Assembly: GCF_020379485.1 (NCBI RefSeq) | Contig: NC_063452.1 | Location: 40,054,208-40,118,207 of the forward strand | Reading direction: 5' to 3' | From: Brassica napus | Taxonomy: Eukaryota; Streptophyta; Magnoliopsida; Brassicales; Brassicaceae | DNA length: 64,000 nucleotides | In this document: piece after piece, positions 36,793 through 47,675 of the stretch | Numbering within the stretch: the stretch's first letter is position 1 | How the letters are laid out: every line of letters starts with the position of its first letter | Position numbers and translations under genes: made by a program | Notes under the pieces: model-generated | What the model saw: the letters and a program-made list of their open reading frames with translations, nothing else | What the model was told of the DNA's origin: nothing | Databases searched by the model: none

Positions 36793-39759
36793 ATGAATGG
36801 TGATTTTGATATTTCTAAAGGAGATGATGAGTTTGAGAGTGATAGCTTCGAAGCAATGTCTGGCGATGATGATGATAAACATGAACAACGCCCTAAAAAG
36901 AAGAAGAAGAAGATGTCAAAGTACCGTAGACACACTTCTTACCAGATTCAAGAACTCGAATCGTAAAAAGACTCTGTTTCTTCAGATATTTTATCGGTTA
37001 TATGTTGATGATATAAACTAAACTATGTGTTTTGTTTGCTAATGTTGTGTTGTAGTTTCTTCAAAGTGTGTCCTCATCCTAATGAGAAGCAAAGGCTTGA
37101 ACTTGGAAGCAAACTTTCTTTGGAGGGTAAGCAAATCAAGTTTTGGTTTCAGAACAGAAGAACACAAATGAAGGTACTAGAAAACTTGTGATTTATTATG
37201 GAACAAGAAGTTTTATTTTTTACAGAAAGAGTTTTTCATTTTTTTTCATTTTGACCAGACGCAACTAGAGAGGCATGAGAATGCGATTCTCAGACAAGAG
37301 AATGAAAAACTGCGTGTGGAAAACGGTATCCTTAAAGAAGCAATGAGAAGTCCTCCTACATGCAACAACTGTGGTGGAGCAGCTACACCTGGTGAGGTCT
37401 CACATGAGCAGCAGCAGCTTAGGATGGAGAACGCTAAGCTTAAGTACGAGCTCGACAAGCTTTGCGCTTTAGCAAACAGATTCATTGGCGGTTCTATCTC
37501 ACTCGAGCAGCCTTCAAACGGTGGGGTTGCCTCACAGGATTTGTCTTTAGGACATGGTTTCACCAGAGGTAGTTCGACCTTTATGGATATTGCCGCGGTG
37601 GCTATGGATGAGGTGATAAGGCTAGCTGAAGTGGATAATCCTTTATGGACAAAATGTTCAAAGAGCGAGAGGGATTCAATGAAGCACGACCAGTATACAA
37701 GCATTTTTGCGGGAAGTAAGCATCCAGGTTTTGCAGCTGAAGGTTCAAGAGAAACTGGTTTAGTTCTCATCAATAGCTTGACTCTAGTGGAAACTCTAAT
37801 GGACACGGTATGAGAAACTTGTATGCATGTCAATACACAAAAACACACGCTCACTAATAAACATATCTTGCTTTTGGGGTTTTTACAGAACCAATGGGCA
37901 GAGATGTTTGAGTGTATTGTAGCTGTTGCATCAACCGTTGAAGTGATATCTAACGGTAGTGGTGGATCTAGAAACGGCGCTCTTCAGTTGGTATGTTCGT
38001 CAATAACCATAAACGTTTATATTTTTTTGATTCATTGGTGATGACTCATGATGATTCTTTTTGTTTGGGACAGATGCAAGCAGAGTTTCAAGTGATGTCT
38101 CCATTGGTTCCAATCAGACAAGTAAAGTTTCTTAGGTATTGCAAGCAACATGGAGATGGTTTATGGGCGGTAGTGGATGTTTCTTATGATGTAAACAGAG
38201 AAAGTCAGGACTTGAAGTCTTTTGGTGGCTTAAAGAGGCTTCCCTCAGGATGCATCATACAAGACATAGGCAATGGTTGCTCCAAGGTAACTTGTTAATT
38301 TTCTTTCAACTTTTTCTAAGGTGTGAGAGTTAGTTGTAACTTGGATTTGTGTGAGTTTCTTTATTGAATTGTTTATATCAAAGATTAACAAATGAGTCGA
38401 CAGTGAGCCTGAGAACCTGAAGCCTTTGTGTATATCTTATCATAAGAATCTTCTTTTTATTAAAATAAAATATCAACTCTGATCAAAGGCTTCATTTTTC
38501 AAGGCAAGCCTGGTTCTCGTCTGGGCTAGTTCTAGGCTACTATATAATTAATACAAAATATCTTGGGTCCGTTATTCATCTTGGGATTAATGAATCGGCT
38601 ATGTAACTTTCCTTAGTAAAATGGGTTACTTTGTTATTAATTATTAGTTACTACATTTGGTTTAACACTTATACGAATTCAACAGGTGACGTGGACTGAA
38701 CATTCAGAGTATGAAGGGAGTCATATCCATCCTCTTTACCAACAATTGCTCGGTTCTTCGGTTGGGTTAGGTGCAACCAAATGGCTTGCAACTCTGCAGA
38801 GACGATGTGAAAGCTACACAACCCTTTCGTCTTCTCCAGACCAAACAGGTTTTTCTTTCCCTCTCTCTGCTTTTTGAATCTTGAAATGTTCTGAGACTTT
38901 ATAGAAAGAGTCATAGTAAGAAAGGATTGTTTTCTTTGATGTTTTCTGATAGATTTGTCACTTGCTGGCACCAAGAGCACACTAACACTCGCACAGCGTA
39001 TGAGGAGCAACTTCTATTCAGGCATAACTGCATCGCCCATTCACAAATGGGAGAAGCTTGTCGCTGAGAACGTAGGGCAGGACACAAGGATACTGACCAG
39101 GAAGAGCCTTCAGCCTTCTGGCGTTGTCTTAAGCGCTGCAACGTCTATGTGGCTACCGGTGACTCAGCAGAGACTGTTTGAGTTTCTGTGTGATGGTAAA
39201 TGCAGAAACCAGTGGGATATTTTGTGTAATGGTGCTTCAATGGAAAACATGCTTCTCATCCCACAAAGGCAAAGTGAAGGAAGATGCATCTCTCTTCTTC
39301 AACCTGCCGTGAGTCTTTAATCTAATGTTAATCTCACTACATAAGTACTTGAGTACTAATTAGACCACTTCTAATTTGCAGGGAAAGCATCAAAATGAGA
39401 GCAGTATGCTAATCCTGCAAGAGACATGGAGTGATGCTTCTGGTGCGCTTGTGGTTTATGCGCCCGTCGATGTGCCATCTATGAACATGGTAATGAGCGG
39501 TGGAGACTCAGCTAACGTTGCACTTCTTCCATCGGGGTTCTCTATATCGCCTGATGGGTCATCATGGTCGGATCAGATCGATACCAATGGACGTTTGGTG
39601 AACCATGAAAGCAAAGGATGTCTCCTGACAGTAGGGTTTCAGATCTTAGTGAACAGCGTACCGACCACAAAACTCAACATGGAATCTGTTCAAACTGTGA
39701 ACAACCTCATCGCTTGCACCATTCACAAGATCAAAGCCGCTCTTAGTATACCTGCTTAG
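36793..39759 (+). CDS. HDG7: HD-ZIP class IV/START homeodomain protein, HDG7-like (FWA paralogue)
   Basis: Eight coding exons: 36793-36962, 37056-37173, 37259-37807, 37889-37990, 38074-38286, 38686-38848, 38953-39308 and 39382-39759. Together they give 682 residues with phases that join cleanly. Domains: acidic N-terminus, a Lys-rich stretch, a homeodomain at about 41-100 ([27 protein letters not shown]), a zipper-loop-zipper dimerisation region to about 175 with a CNNCGG loop, a START domain at about 205-435 and the class IV C-terminal region. The family binds L1-box DNA in epidermis and endosperm. Length, the MNGD start and gene context fit HDG7 (At5g52170) better than FWA. It is transcribed convergently with the next gene, 213 bp between stops. 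A copia LTR ends about 0.7 kb upstream of the ATG. No lesion was seen. Confidence 0.9.
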
Positions 39760-39972
39760 CTAAATTTCTAGAGACTTATTCTTGTTTCTCTTTCTGGAAT
39801 ATTTTGTGAGAGAGTAGAAGACAATAGAAATTCAGTAAACTTTGAGACAAGTAGTAAGTAGAACAAACAAACAAACAAACAAACAAATGGGCCAAAGTCG
39901 TGCAAAACTGATTCTTTGTTTTGTTACTGGCATTTTCCTCCGAATACATGAAAAAGATTCAGAAATTCCATC

Positions 39973-41298
39973 TCAAGAAACATATAAGACACCACGCCGA
40001 TAGAAAACAAGACTTGCAGAAGCAAAAGCCGACCAAACAAAAAGAACCCACCAAGACATCAACAAACCAACTTGTCCCACGAACTCGCTGCAAGGCAAAG
40101 AACCACATACCAGTTGAGAAACAGCAAAGGAGCGTAGATCAATCTGAGACAATCCGAGGAAAATGATCACAAGAACGGACGGCGCCACAAACTGCAAAGC
40201 AACGAGGCACAAGTAGTGGTTATGAAGAAACATCTTCGCCCTGCTAAACTCCAAATCAGGAGTCTTACTCCCATGTAATCGCTGATACCAAGATAACACC
40301 GCTTCGTTCAAAAACATCTGAAGGTTAGGACGAACCGCCATAGCCTGTAGCAAACCGGACAGCAACAAACACAGAACACGAAACCTGCCGAAATCACTAG
40401 TCGAGAAGCCTACATTACCAACCAACCCACCAGCATTGCCGCTTCTCTTCACTAGAATCTCAGCCAAAGGATGGATCCAAAGCAACGAAGTGAAAACGGA
40501 TACAATGTAGTTCACATAAAGAATCATTCTACCGAACCATCCACAAGATATGATCGAGAGATTACTCCTAATCTGATCAGTTCCAACCCAAAACGACCTC
40601 GCACTTCTCCCCGCAGGCATGTAGAGGAACCCAGCGATGCACGCCATGGAGAAGGAGATGAGTATACAGCAGAAGGCATCAACGGAGCCTAACTGAAAGT
40701 CAAACCCTTTAGGGAAGACACCAGCACTGATTATAATCCCGAAGACAAACCCTAACGCCCCGAAGATCAAGCTAAGTTTCTTCTCAGATCGCTTGGACGC
40801 AGATCTCTCGATCGAGATCTTAGCTAACGCAACGAAGACTTTGCACAAGGCGATGAATCCGAGAACAAGAGGGAACAAAAGGCCCTTATCATCTACGGAG
40901 AAGTACTTCTGGAGAAGGAAGGAGGAGAGAGATAGGAAGGATACAACGAAGAGGGAGTTGTACTCGGTGAAGTACATGCGGGATCTGAGGTGGTCTTCGT
41001 CGAGTTTGATTCGGAAGATCTGAGCGTTGGTTTCGTCGAATTCGGATTTGTCCTTGGATCTGTTTCTTCTTCTGAGTTCATTGTTGGGTTTGGGATCGTC
41101 TGTGTTTGAAGGACGTCGGATCGCGGCTCTGACTCCACTTCCGGCGCTGTTCTGGCCGAGATTCTCCGGTTGGATGTAGGTGCAGAGGCCGTAGAGGAAG
41201 ATGATCGGGATTCTGAGGAAGTAGAGGATTAGGGTTAAGGAGAGGGATAGTAGGGTTTGGAGGATGAGGTTCCTGTAGGTCCCGAAGAGGTCGAGCAT
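39973..41298 (-). CDS. Multi-pass membrane protein, At5g52180-like
   Basis: Single exon, 441 residues. I see an N-terminal hydrophobic hairpin (about 10-42), a charged loop of about 70 residues (ELRRRNRSKDKSEFDETNAQ), then about eight hydrophobic spans at about 115-133, 138-160, 175-196, 202-227, 257-281, 305-330, 365-389 and 415-437. No enzyme motif is evident. Position in the collinear block and the single-exon structure fit At5g52180, an uncharacterised plant membrane protein (recollection). Function is unknown and the membrane is not identifiable from sequence. The ATG at 41298 is the first in the frame. It is followed upstream by a pyrimidine-rich leader with CTCTG repeats. It converges on the homeobox gene. 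Confidence 0.85.
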   Translation of the reverse strand: MLDLFGTYRNLILQTLLSLSLTLILYFLRIPIIFLYGLCTYIQPENLGQNSAGSGVRAAIRRPSNTDDPKPNNELRRRNRSKDKSEFDETNAQIFRIKLDEDHLRSRMYFTEYNSLFVVSFLSLSSFLLQKYFSVDDKGLLFPLVLGFIALCKVFVALAKISIERSASKRSEKKLSLIFGALGFVFGIIISAGVFPKGFDFQLGSVDAFCCILISFSMACIAGFLYMPAGRSARSFWVGTDQIRSNLSIISCGWFGRMILYVNYIVSVFTSLLWIHPLAEILVKRSGNAGGLVGNVGFSTSDFGRFRVLCLLLSGLLQAMAVRPNLQMFLNEAVLSWYQRLHGSKTPDLEFSRAKMFLHNHYLCLVALQFVAPSVLVIIFLGLSQIDLRSFAVSQLVCGSLPCSEFVGQVGLLMSWWVLFVWSAFASASLVFYRRGVLYVS

Positions 41299-41307
41299 TG
41301 TTCTTTC

Positions 41308-41333
41308 CTGCTCTGCTCTGCTCTGCTCTGCTC
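41308..41333 (-). repeat. CTCTG microsatellite in 5' leader
   Basis: About five tandem copies of a CTCTG/CAGAG pentamer, 9 bp upstream of the membrane-protein start codon and probably transcribed in its leader. Confidence 0.8.
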
Positions 41334-41596
41334 GATCTCCTCTTTGATCTTTTTTTTTAAGTTACTCTCAGATGTAAACTAAAACGGTCTCTGCGAGTGT
41401 AATTTGGGAATAGGTGCCCAGTATGGAGAAGTTAAGTCGTTAATGGGCTATTAAATTGTCAAACTGGAAACCCATTCTTTTTAGCCTGGCCCAATATTCA
41501 AACCAATCAAACCTATCGTATTAACTATTAAGAAGGCGGAGGAGATAGGTTTTCAGCATTATGACCTAAACCCAGTTCGGATTTTGGCACTCTATG

Positions 41597-42458
41597 GATA
41601 TGAGCAGTGCCGGTCCGGACCGAAAGGCCGCCTAAACCATATTTAAAAAATGGTGTCCCTAATATATTGTTAAATTTTTAATACATTTAAATATTAAATT
41701 ATAATAGTATATAACTTTTTATTTTATTTTACAATCTATGTCTCTACCATCTTATATATACAAATAATCTTATCTTCAGTTTGTTTAATTATTTTCAAAA
41801 ATCTGCATAAATACCTGAAATCAGAAAAATATAAGTGATTGAAAGACAATTATAATGTACACAGAAAGAGAAAAAAAATGCAATTTTAATTATCAATTCA
41901 AACTAACATTAACTTTAATGTGCATAATTTTATCTACTTTAATATTTTTCGGAAACATAACTTTATGATAATGTTATATTTGTTCAAATTCCATAAATCC
42001 TAATACAAATTATAAAAATTCTAATAAATGAATAAAGAACAAATAAAAAAAAAAGAAGAGGAAAAATTTAACATGAAATACTGGAAGATGCAACAATTCC
42101 AGTGAGCATCAACAATCAAATAATCATAGAGGATACAATTTTTTCAGAGAAAAGAAAAGAATCTGCTTGAGAAGAATTGAAAAAAGACCTGCAGCTGTAG
42201 GTTTTTTTCCAAGATAGTGTCTCTTTTATACTTTACATTTAATGTGTATATATAAACAAACTAAATTACTTAAATGACAGAAACTGAAATCTTGTAAAAC
42301 AAAACCAACGTGTCATAACTCTTGACCCGTTGTTGTTATCAAATGATTGAATATATATATACATTTTAGCCCAAGCTGGAATCGAACGTGTTGTAACTTA
42401 GTCTGAAGCTCATTTATATTGTCCGCTAAAGCCACTAGACTAAAGAGACAATTGTGTT

Positions 42459-42497
<39 letters not shown>

Positions 42498-42592
42498 CTA
42501 AAGAGAATTAAGAATTTTGGCGCCCATAATTTATTTATTTATTTTGGCGCTCAAAGCCTTTGCTTTAGCTCAAGGCCGTGCCTGGATATGAG
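41597..42592. mobile_element. Non-autonomous hAT element with GATATGAG target duplication
   Basis: Perfect 8-bp repeats GATATGAG lie at 41597-41604 and 42585-42592 around a 980-bp insert. The left end is CAGTGCCGGTCC; the right end read inward is CAGGCACGGCC. The interior is AT-rich and has no transposase. Near its right end is a 36-base A tract (42460-42495) next to a tRNA-like segment. Confidence 0.8.
42375..42450 (-). repeat. tRNA-like (Pol III A/B box) segment inside the hAT element
   Basis: On the minus strand TAGTGGCTTTAGCGG resembles an A box and GTTCGATTCCAG a B box, about 45 bp apart, as in tRNAs and tRNA-derived SINEs. A complete cloverleaf is not formed, so it is not called a tRNA gene. 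Confidence 0.4.
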
Positions 42593-43594
42593 CTTTCTTT
42601 ATTTTATCTAACTTATGTCACGAATTGTTTGATATTTGTGTTATTTACATTTTTAGAGCTATTATCGATTAATTTGTAATTCAACACAAATTTGTAATTC
42701 AACTGATGTGTCTTCTATCTGTGTAGTTACACCAGTATATTTAAAGTGTAATGGAATTTCTTCATAAAAGTTATAATTTTTTTTTATGTTGGACAGGTGC
42801 TAGGTTTCTTCTACTTCTCTAGTGTTTAATAATGTGTAATGAAAATGTGCATTTTACTAACAATATTTTTCGGGTAAGTGGATATACATAAATAGTTATG
42901 GTAGCAGACTGATAATATATTTGAATGGGGCGAACATAAATTCCGTATAGGTCAATTGCATCAAGATACGATATTTTATCATTTTAAGTTTCTCGCGGAT
43001 AAACATTTTGTCATTAGATCGTTATACCTTGTCAGAGAAGCAAGTGCATGGATAGTCAATGGTTTGATTTTCATATTCTTGTAAACACAATTGTTTTTAG
43101 CAGCTTCGGACAGTATTGAAGATGATTGCATGACATGACGGGTGGTGGTTCTTGACGATTACGCCACTCTGGAGATGATATTTCCTTGAATGCCATGAGG
43201 GAGTTCTTCGAGGGTTGATATTTACTGATATGCATTCATTTTGTAAGCTATATGGTGGAAGAGATAGTTGTATTTTTGTGTGGGATATTTTGATTTATAT
43301 ATTGGGAAAATGCCATTTAATTATACGTTAACTCGTGGGCATGAGTTGTTATTAAAACGATATACCGACTAAGGTAATTTACTGGTTATGTTTGTAACGT
43401 TAGTCTGCCATTAATTTTTTTGGGTCTTAACTATAACCCTTGTATATTGGTAACGGATTGTAAATATATTTTTTGAAGGTTTACATGGAGTTGCCTTAAT
43501 CCGCATGATATAGCAATACATTATACTGTCATTATTTTTTAAATAGTTTTAATTTTTTAATTTGTTTGTTTTTACTTTTGATTTTATAAATTAA
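42593..43594. other. AT-rich spacer
   Basis: No gene or classified repeat seen. Its right border is the putative Helitron end at 43595. Confidence 0.4.
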
Positions 43595-44416
43595 CTAGGG
43601 GGTGTCCACGCTTCGCGCAAAATATTATTTTATTGTTGTTAAGTATGATGTTTTTGGATGATGTAATTATGTGGTCACTATTTATTTGTGAAGAGTATGA
43701 TTTAGTATTTTATTGTGCTATGCTGTATTAGGTTATAGGTTAATATATTATGTGTTTATCTTTTTAGTAAAGTGTTGTTGTGTGTATAGTAGTATTTGTT
43801 AGTGATGAGTTGAACTTCTGGTGTAAAGAATATTAAATTTCAATAAATTTGCATTTAAGCTTTTGTTAATTCTAACATTTACGGTTTCAGCGTCAAAATT
43901 GTATTTCATATTTTTATATTTTGATCATCATTCTTTTTTTTTTTTAACAGCGTCGAACATTATTCTCCTAAGATGTTTTTTTTTCGTCTCCGCATATTTT
44001 GACTTGAGCCGTCACCATCTATGTATTTTGTTAACATTTCCGGTGTGGGTGTTTCTTACCATCACTGGAAAAAGACTCACCTTCGTTTCTCTTGTTTTTC
44101 CTCGTCTTCTTCTCTTGTGAGATTATCTGAGATTTGTTGTAGATCAGGTTTATGAGTTCTTAGTTGTGCGGTTGTTTCTCATGATGTTGTACGCTGTTGT
44201 GGTCAATATTTGTCCTATTCTTCCTAAGATTTGGCTAATGTTAGGAACTACATCTCCTTGGGTTGGGTCAGAGTTTGGCTGTCTTTTATGTTGTCTTCCT
44301 CGTAGTTGGCTTGTCGTTGATAGTCCATGCTCGTCTTGGTTTTCAAGATCTGGTTTTTGGTGATCTGCTTTTATGTTCTCTTAATAACTCGAGGATGACT
44401 CCATAGTTTACTTATT

Positions 44417-45300
44417 TTGTGTAGTCTCCTTTTCTCTCTTTGTTTTCTCATCTTGTTGCACTTTTCATCGCTGGTTGCGTCTCTGGTGGCTCTCCATTTC
44501 GCTATGTTTGCCACTCCATGTTTGGATAGTGTTTTCCTTCATGTATGTTTTGTGGGCTTGGAAGATTATTTCTTGTCTCAAACTTGATCTTTGGTTTCTA
44601 TGTGGTTGGCTTCCATTCTCCCTCCTTTAGGTTGTTTTTCTTCTTCTCATGCTTCCCCTGGTATAGGTGTTTGGAGTTAGTCTCTTGGAGCTTTCGTCTC
44701 TTCAATTCAGAGCTTTTTGGTTCTTCATTGGCATGACGCCTTGTATGTGGTTGTTTTGTTTGTGAACTGTTTCTTACCTCTTAGCTGGTGGTTGTGCTTT
44801 AGGCATGTGTTTTCCAGCTTCGGGATAACTTTGGTCTTCCGGTGATTATTTTTCCTCTGATCCGTTTTTTTGGTTTTTTAGGGTTGGTGTTTGATCGCAT
44901 TCATTTGTGTTCCACAGTTTGCTGATTTTGTGTAGTCTCTTTTTCTCTCTTTGTTCTCTCATCTCGTTACACTTTTCATCGACGGTTGTATCCCTCGTGG
45001 CTTTCCATTTCGCCATGTTTGCCACTCCAGGGTTGGATAGTGTTTTCCTTCGTGTATGTTTTGTGGGTTTGGAAGATTATTTCTTGTCTCGAACTTGAGC
45101 TTTGGTTTCTATGTGGTTGGCTTCCATTCTCCCTCCCTTAGGTTATTTTTCTTCTTCTCATGCTTGCCTTGGTATAGGTATGTGGTTGTTTTGTTTGTGA
45201 GGTGGTTCTTACCTCTTAGTTGTGGTTGTGCTTTAGGCATGTGTTTTCCTGCTTCGTGGTGACTTTGGTCTTCCGTTGATTATTGTTCTTCTGATCAATT
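44417..45300. repeat. Imperfect tandem duplication, about 512-bp period
   Basis: TGTGTAGTCTCCTTTTCTCT at 44417 recurs at 44929 with one change. Similarity continues through GTTTTGTGGG and GATTATTTCTTGTCTC to the end of each unit. The second unit lacks about 75 bp. Sequence is pyrimidine-rich and non-coding. Confidence 0.75.
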
Positions 45301-45384
45301 TTTTTTTTTGGATTGGTGCTTGATCGCGTTCATATGTGTTTCATACCTTTTTTGAGTTAGTGTTACTATAGTATTTTGCTTTTT

Positions 45385-47675
45385 CTTTGTGATGCGGGAG
45401 ATTTAGGTTCAGAGACGTTTGTACCATGGACGCTACTTGAGAGGGCGGGGGTACAGAGACATACTGTACTAGCGACGCTACGTATTATATATCCATATGA
45501 GGAGATGTGGGGTGTATGGACTAGCTATATGCTATCATCGCATTGTTTGGTTTGTGTGATGCGCTAGGCGTCGTGTGTGTTCATGTTAGAGCTAAACTTC
45601 CATAGTGGGAGTTCTATTTACTCAAGTCAGTGGTTTGCGTGTTTAGCATCCAATACCTAACGGAGTAACTCCCCTGTTGCTCACCCCTCTTTCTTCCCTT
45701 GCAGGTGAGCTTGATGAGTAGTTGGATATCTGGACGGTTTGGTGTCTTTGGGATCATTGTATTTTATTTCGATTTTAATTAACTTTTCGATTTAAGGTAC
45801 TTGGTTTTTAAATTATAAACTCGTTTTTATTTGGAAATTATTTGATTAAAAGGTTCGACATTTTATTTGATTTTATAAATCGGTTTAATTCGATATTTTA
45901 CCGTAAGTAACACGCCGTTCTCCATATAGGAGGTGACGGGTTTTACAATTTGGTATCAGAGCGGGGTTCCGTCCCGGCTCTGACCCGGGACAGCGATTTA
46001 TGGGACTCGGATTTCAGCGGTTTTCAATGTTTGTTGGGGATTGGGAATTTCAAAATAAAAGTGACACCCTTCTGTCCAGAATCATTCGTTTAGTAGTTAG
46101 CGTTTCTGACTTTTTCTTTTGGTGTGGATGAAAATCAAGTTTCTGTTTGTTTCCTTTTGTTTTCATCTCGTGTTCTTCTCTCCTTCGTATTCGTTGAAGT
46201 TTTTCTCGGGTTCCGTCCCGAATTCCGATTAAGTGGGGAAGAATTGTAACGACTGTGACCCAATGTGGGAAAGCCCATTTGTTTTTATTAATTAAAACCC
46301 AAAACCCTTCTTTTTATTTTGTCCCACATTGGAAGTTTAGAAAACCTACCTCCCTTCCCTTCTCTTATATAAGAAACTCTACCCTTTCTCTTTATTCTCA
46401 TCAAGTCAAAGTATTTCTTTGCGTGTGACGAGTTGTTGTTGAATTATTCGACGACCAGTCACTAGTGAATTTTCCGGTGGGATTTCCGGGTGAGCTTCCG
46501 GCGGGATTTCTGGACGAGCTTCCGGCGGATTTTTCTAGTAAGTTTGTCGCCTCCTTACTTCTAGTTACAGAAATCTATTTTAGAAAGGTTGTTATTTTAG
46601 GAAAGTTTCTACTTTAGGAAAGTTTCTATTTTAGGAAAGTTTCCATTTTAGGAAAGGTTCCATTTTAGGAAAAGTTTCCATTTTAGGAAACTTTATTTTT
46701 GGAGAATCTGAGCCTAAGTCGTTGATTGTCGTGTTGCAGTTGACCTCAGTTGACAGCATCTTCCGTTGTTTATTTCCTGCCAGTGGCTAAGGTGAGGGTC
46801 TATTCCGTAAATCCCGTACCAGTGTAGAATTCTCTCTATCGTAGTTTAGATTTCGAATCATGATCCGTCTGTATGAATTGAGTCTGTTTGAGTCTTGATT
46901 GTTAGCCAGTTCGTTCATTGTAAACTGGAACTAGGGGTCTAGAGGATTCAACCTTTGATTGGATTGTGTGATGTTAAGAGATGCAATATATATATGTATG
47001 TATACATAGTTATTAGTAGGGACTATGTGCGCGGACGGGGGCTCAGAGATGTCTGGGCTAGCGACGCTACTTTGATTGTGCGGGCAGGGGTTCAGAGACG
47101 TCTGGACTTGCGATGCTACTGGTGCGGGCGTGTGGTGCAGAGACGTTTGTACCATGGACGCTACTTGAGAGGGCGGGGGTACAGAGACATACTGTACTAG
47201 CGACGCTACGTATTATATATCCATATGAGGAGATGTGGGGTGTATGGACTAGCTATATGCTATCATCGCATTGTTTGGTTTGTGTGATGCGCTAGGCGTC
47301 GTGTGTGTTCATGTTAGAGCTAAACTTCCATAGTGGGAGTTCTATTTACTCAAGTCAGTGGTTTGCGTGTTTAGCATCCCATACCTCACGGAGTAACTCC
47401 CCTGTTGCTCACCCCTCTTTCTTCCCTTGCAGGTGAGCTTGATGAGTAGTTGGATATCTGGACGGTTTGGTGTCTTTGGGATCATTGTATTTTATTTCGA
47501 TTTTAATTAACTTTTCGATTTAAGGTACTTGGTTTTTAAATTATAAACTCGTTTTTATTTGGAAATTATTTGATTAAAAGGTTCGACATTTTATTTGATT
47601 TTATAAATCGGTTTAATTCGATATTTTACCGTAAGTAACACGCCGTTCTCCATATAGGAGGTGACGGGTTTTACA
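45385..47675 (+). mobile_element. Non-coding LTR element: long LTRs, about 300-bp interior
   Basis: The right LTR is 1431 bp (46245-47675), from TGTAACGACTGTGACCC to GACGGGTTTTACA. The left LTR is present only from about 45385 to 45947 and ends identically. Directly after it is TGGTATCAGAGC (45951-45962), the primer-binding site complementary to the 3' end of initiator tRNA-Met. A purine tract AAGTGGGGAAGAA (46231-46243) precedes the right LTR. The interior is thus only about 297 bp and has no coding frame. The right LTR carries a promoter-like TTATATAAG near 46364. Confidence 0.82.
47029..47209. repeat. GC-rich tandem repeat in the LTR, four units of about 45-50 bp
   Basis: Four units share the pattern GCGGGCGGGGGT-CAGAGACGT-CTGGACTAGCGACGCTAC, with differences in each. 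The truncated left LTR has only about two units, starting near 45393. Confidence 0.75.

Noticed and set aside
36793..39759. Calling the homeobox gene FWA itself
   Set aside because: The sequence is similar to FWA, but its neighbours match the At5g52160-At5g52230 interval rather than the chromosome 4 FWA locus, so HDG7 is the better name.
42366..42450. A tRNA gene on the minus strand
   Set aside because: Box-like motifs are present but no acceptor stem or full cloverleaf can be drawn.
43863..45262. Several short plus-strand frames rich in Phe, Cys and Leu
   Set aside because: They come from pyrimidine-rich tandem-duplicated DNA, have no domain, and repeat only because the DNA does.
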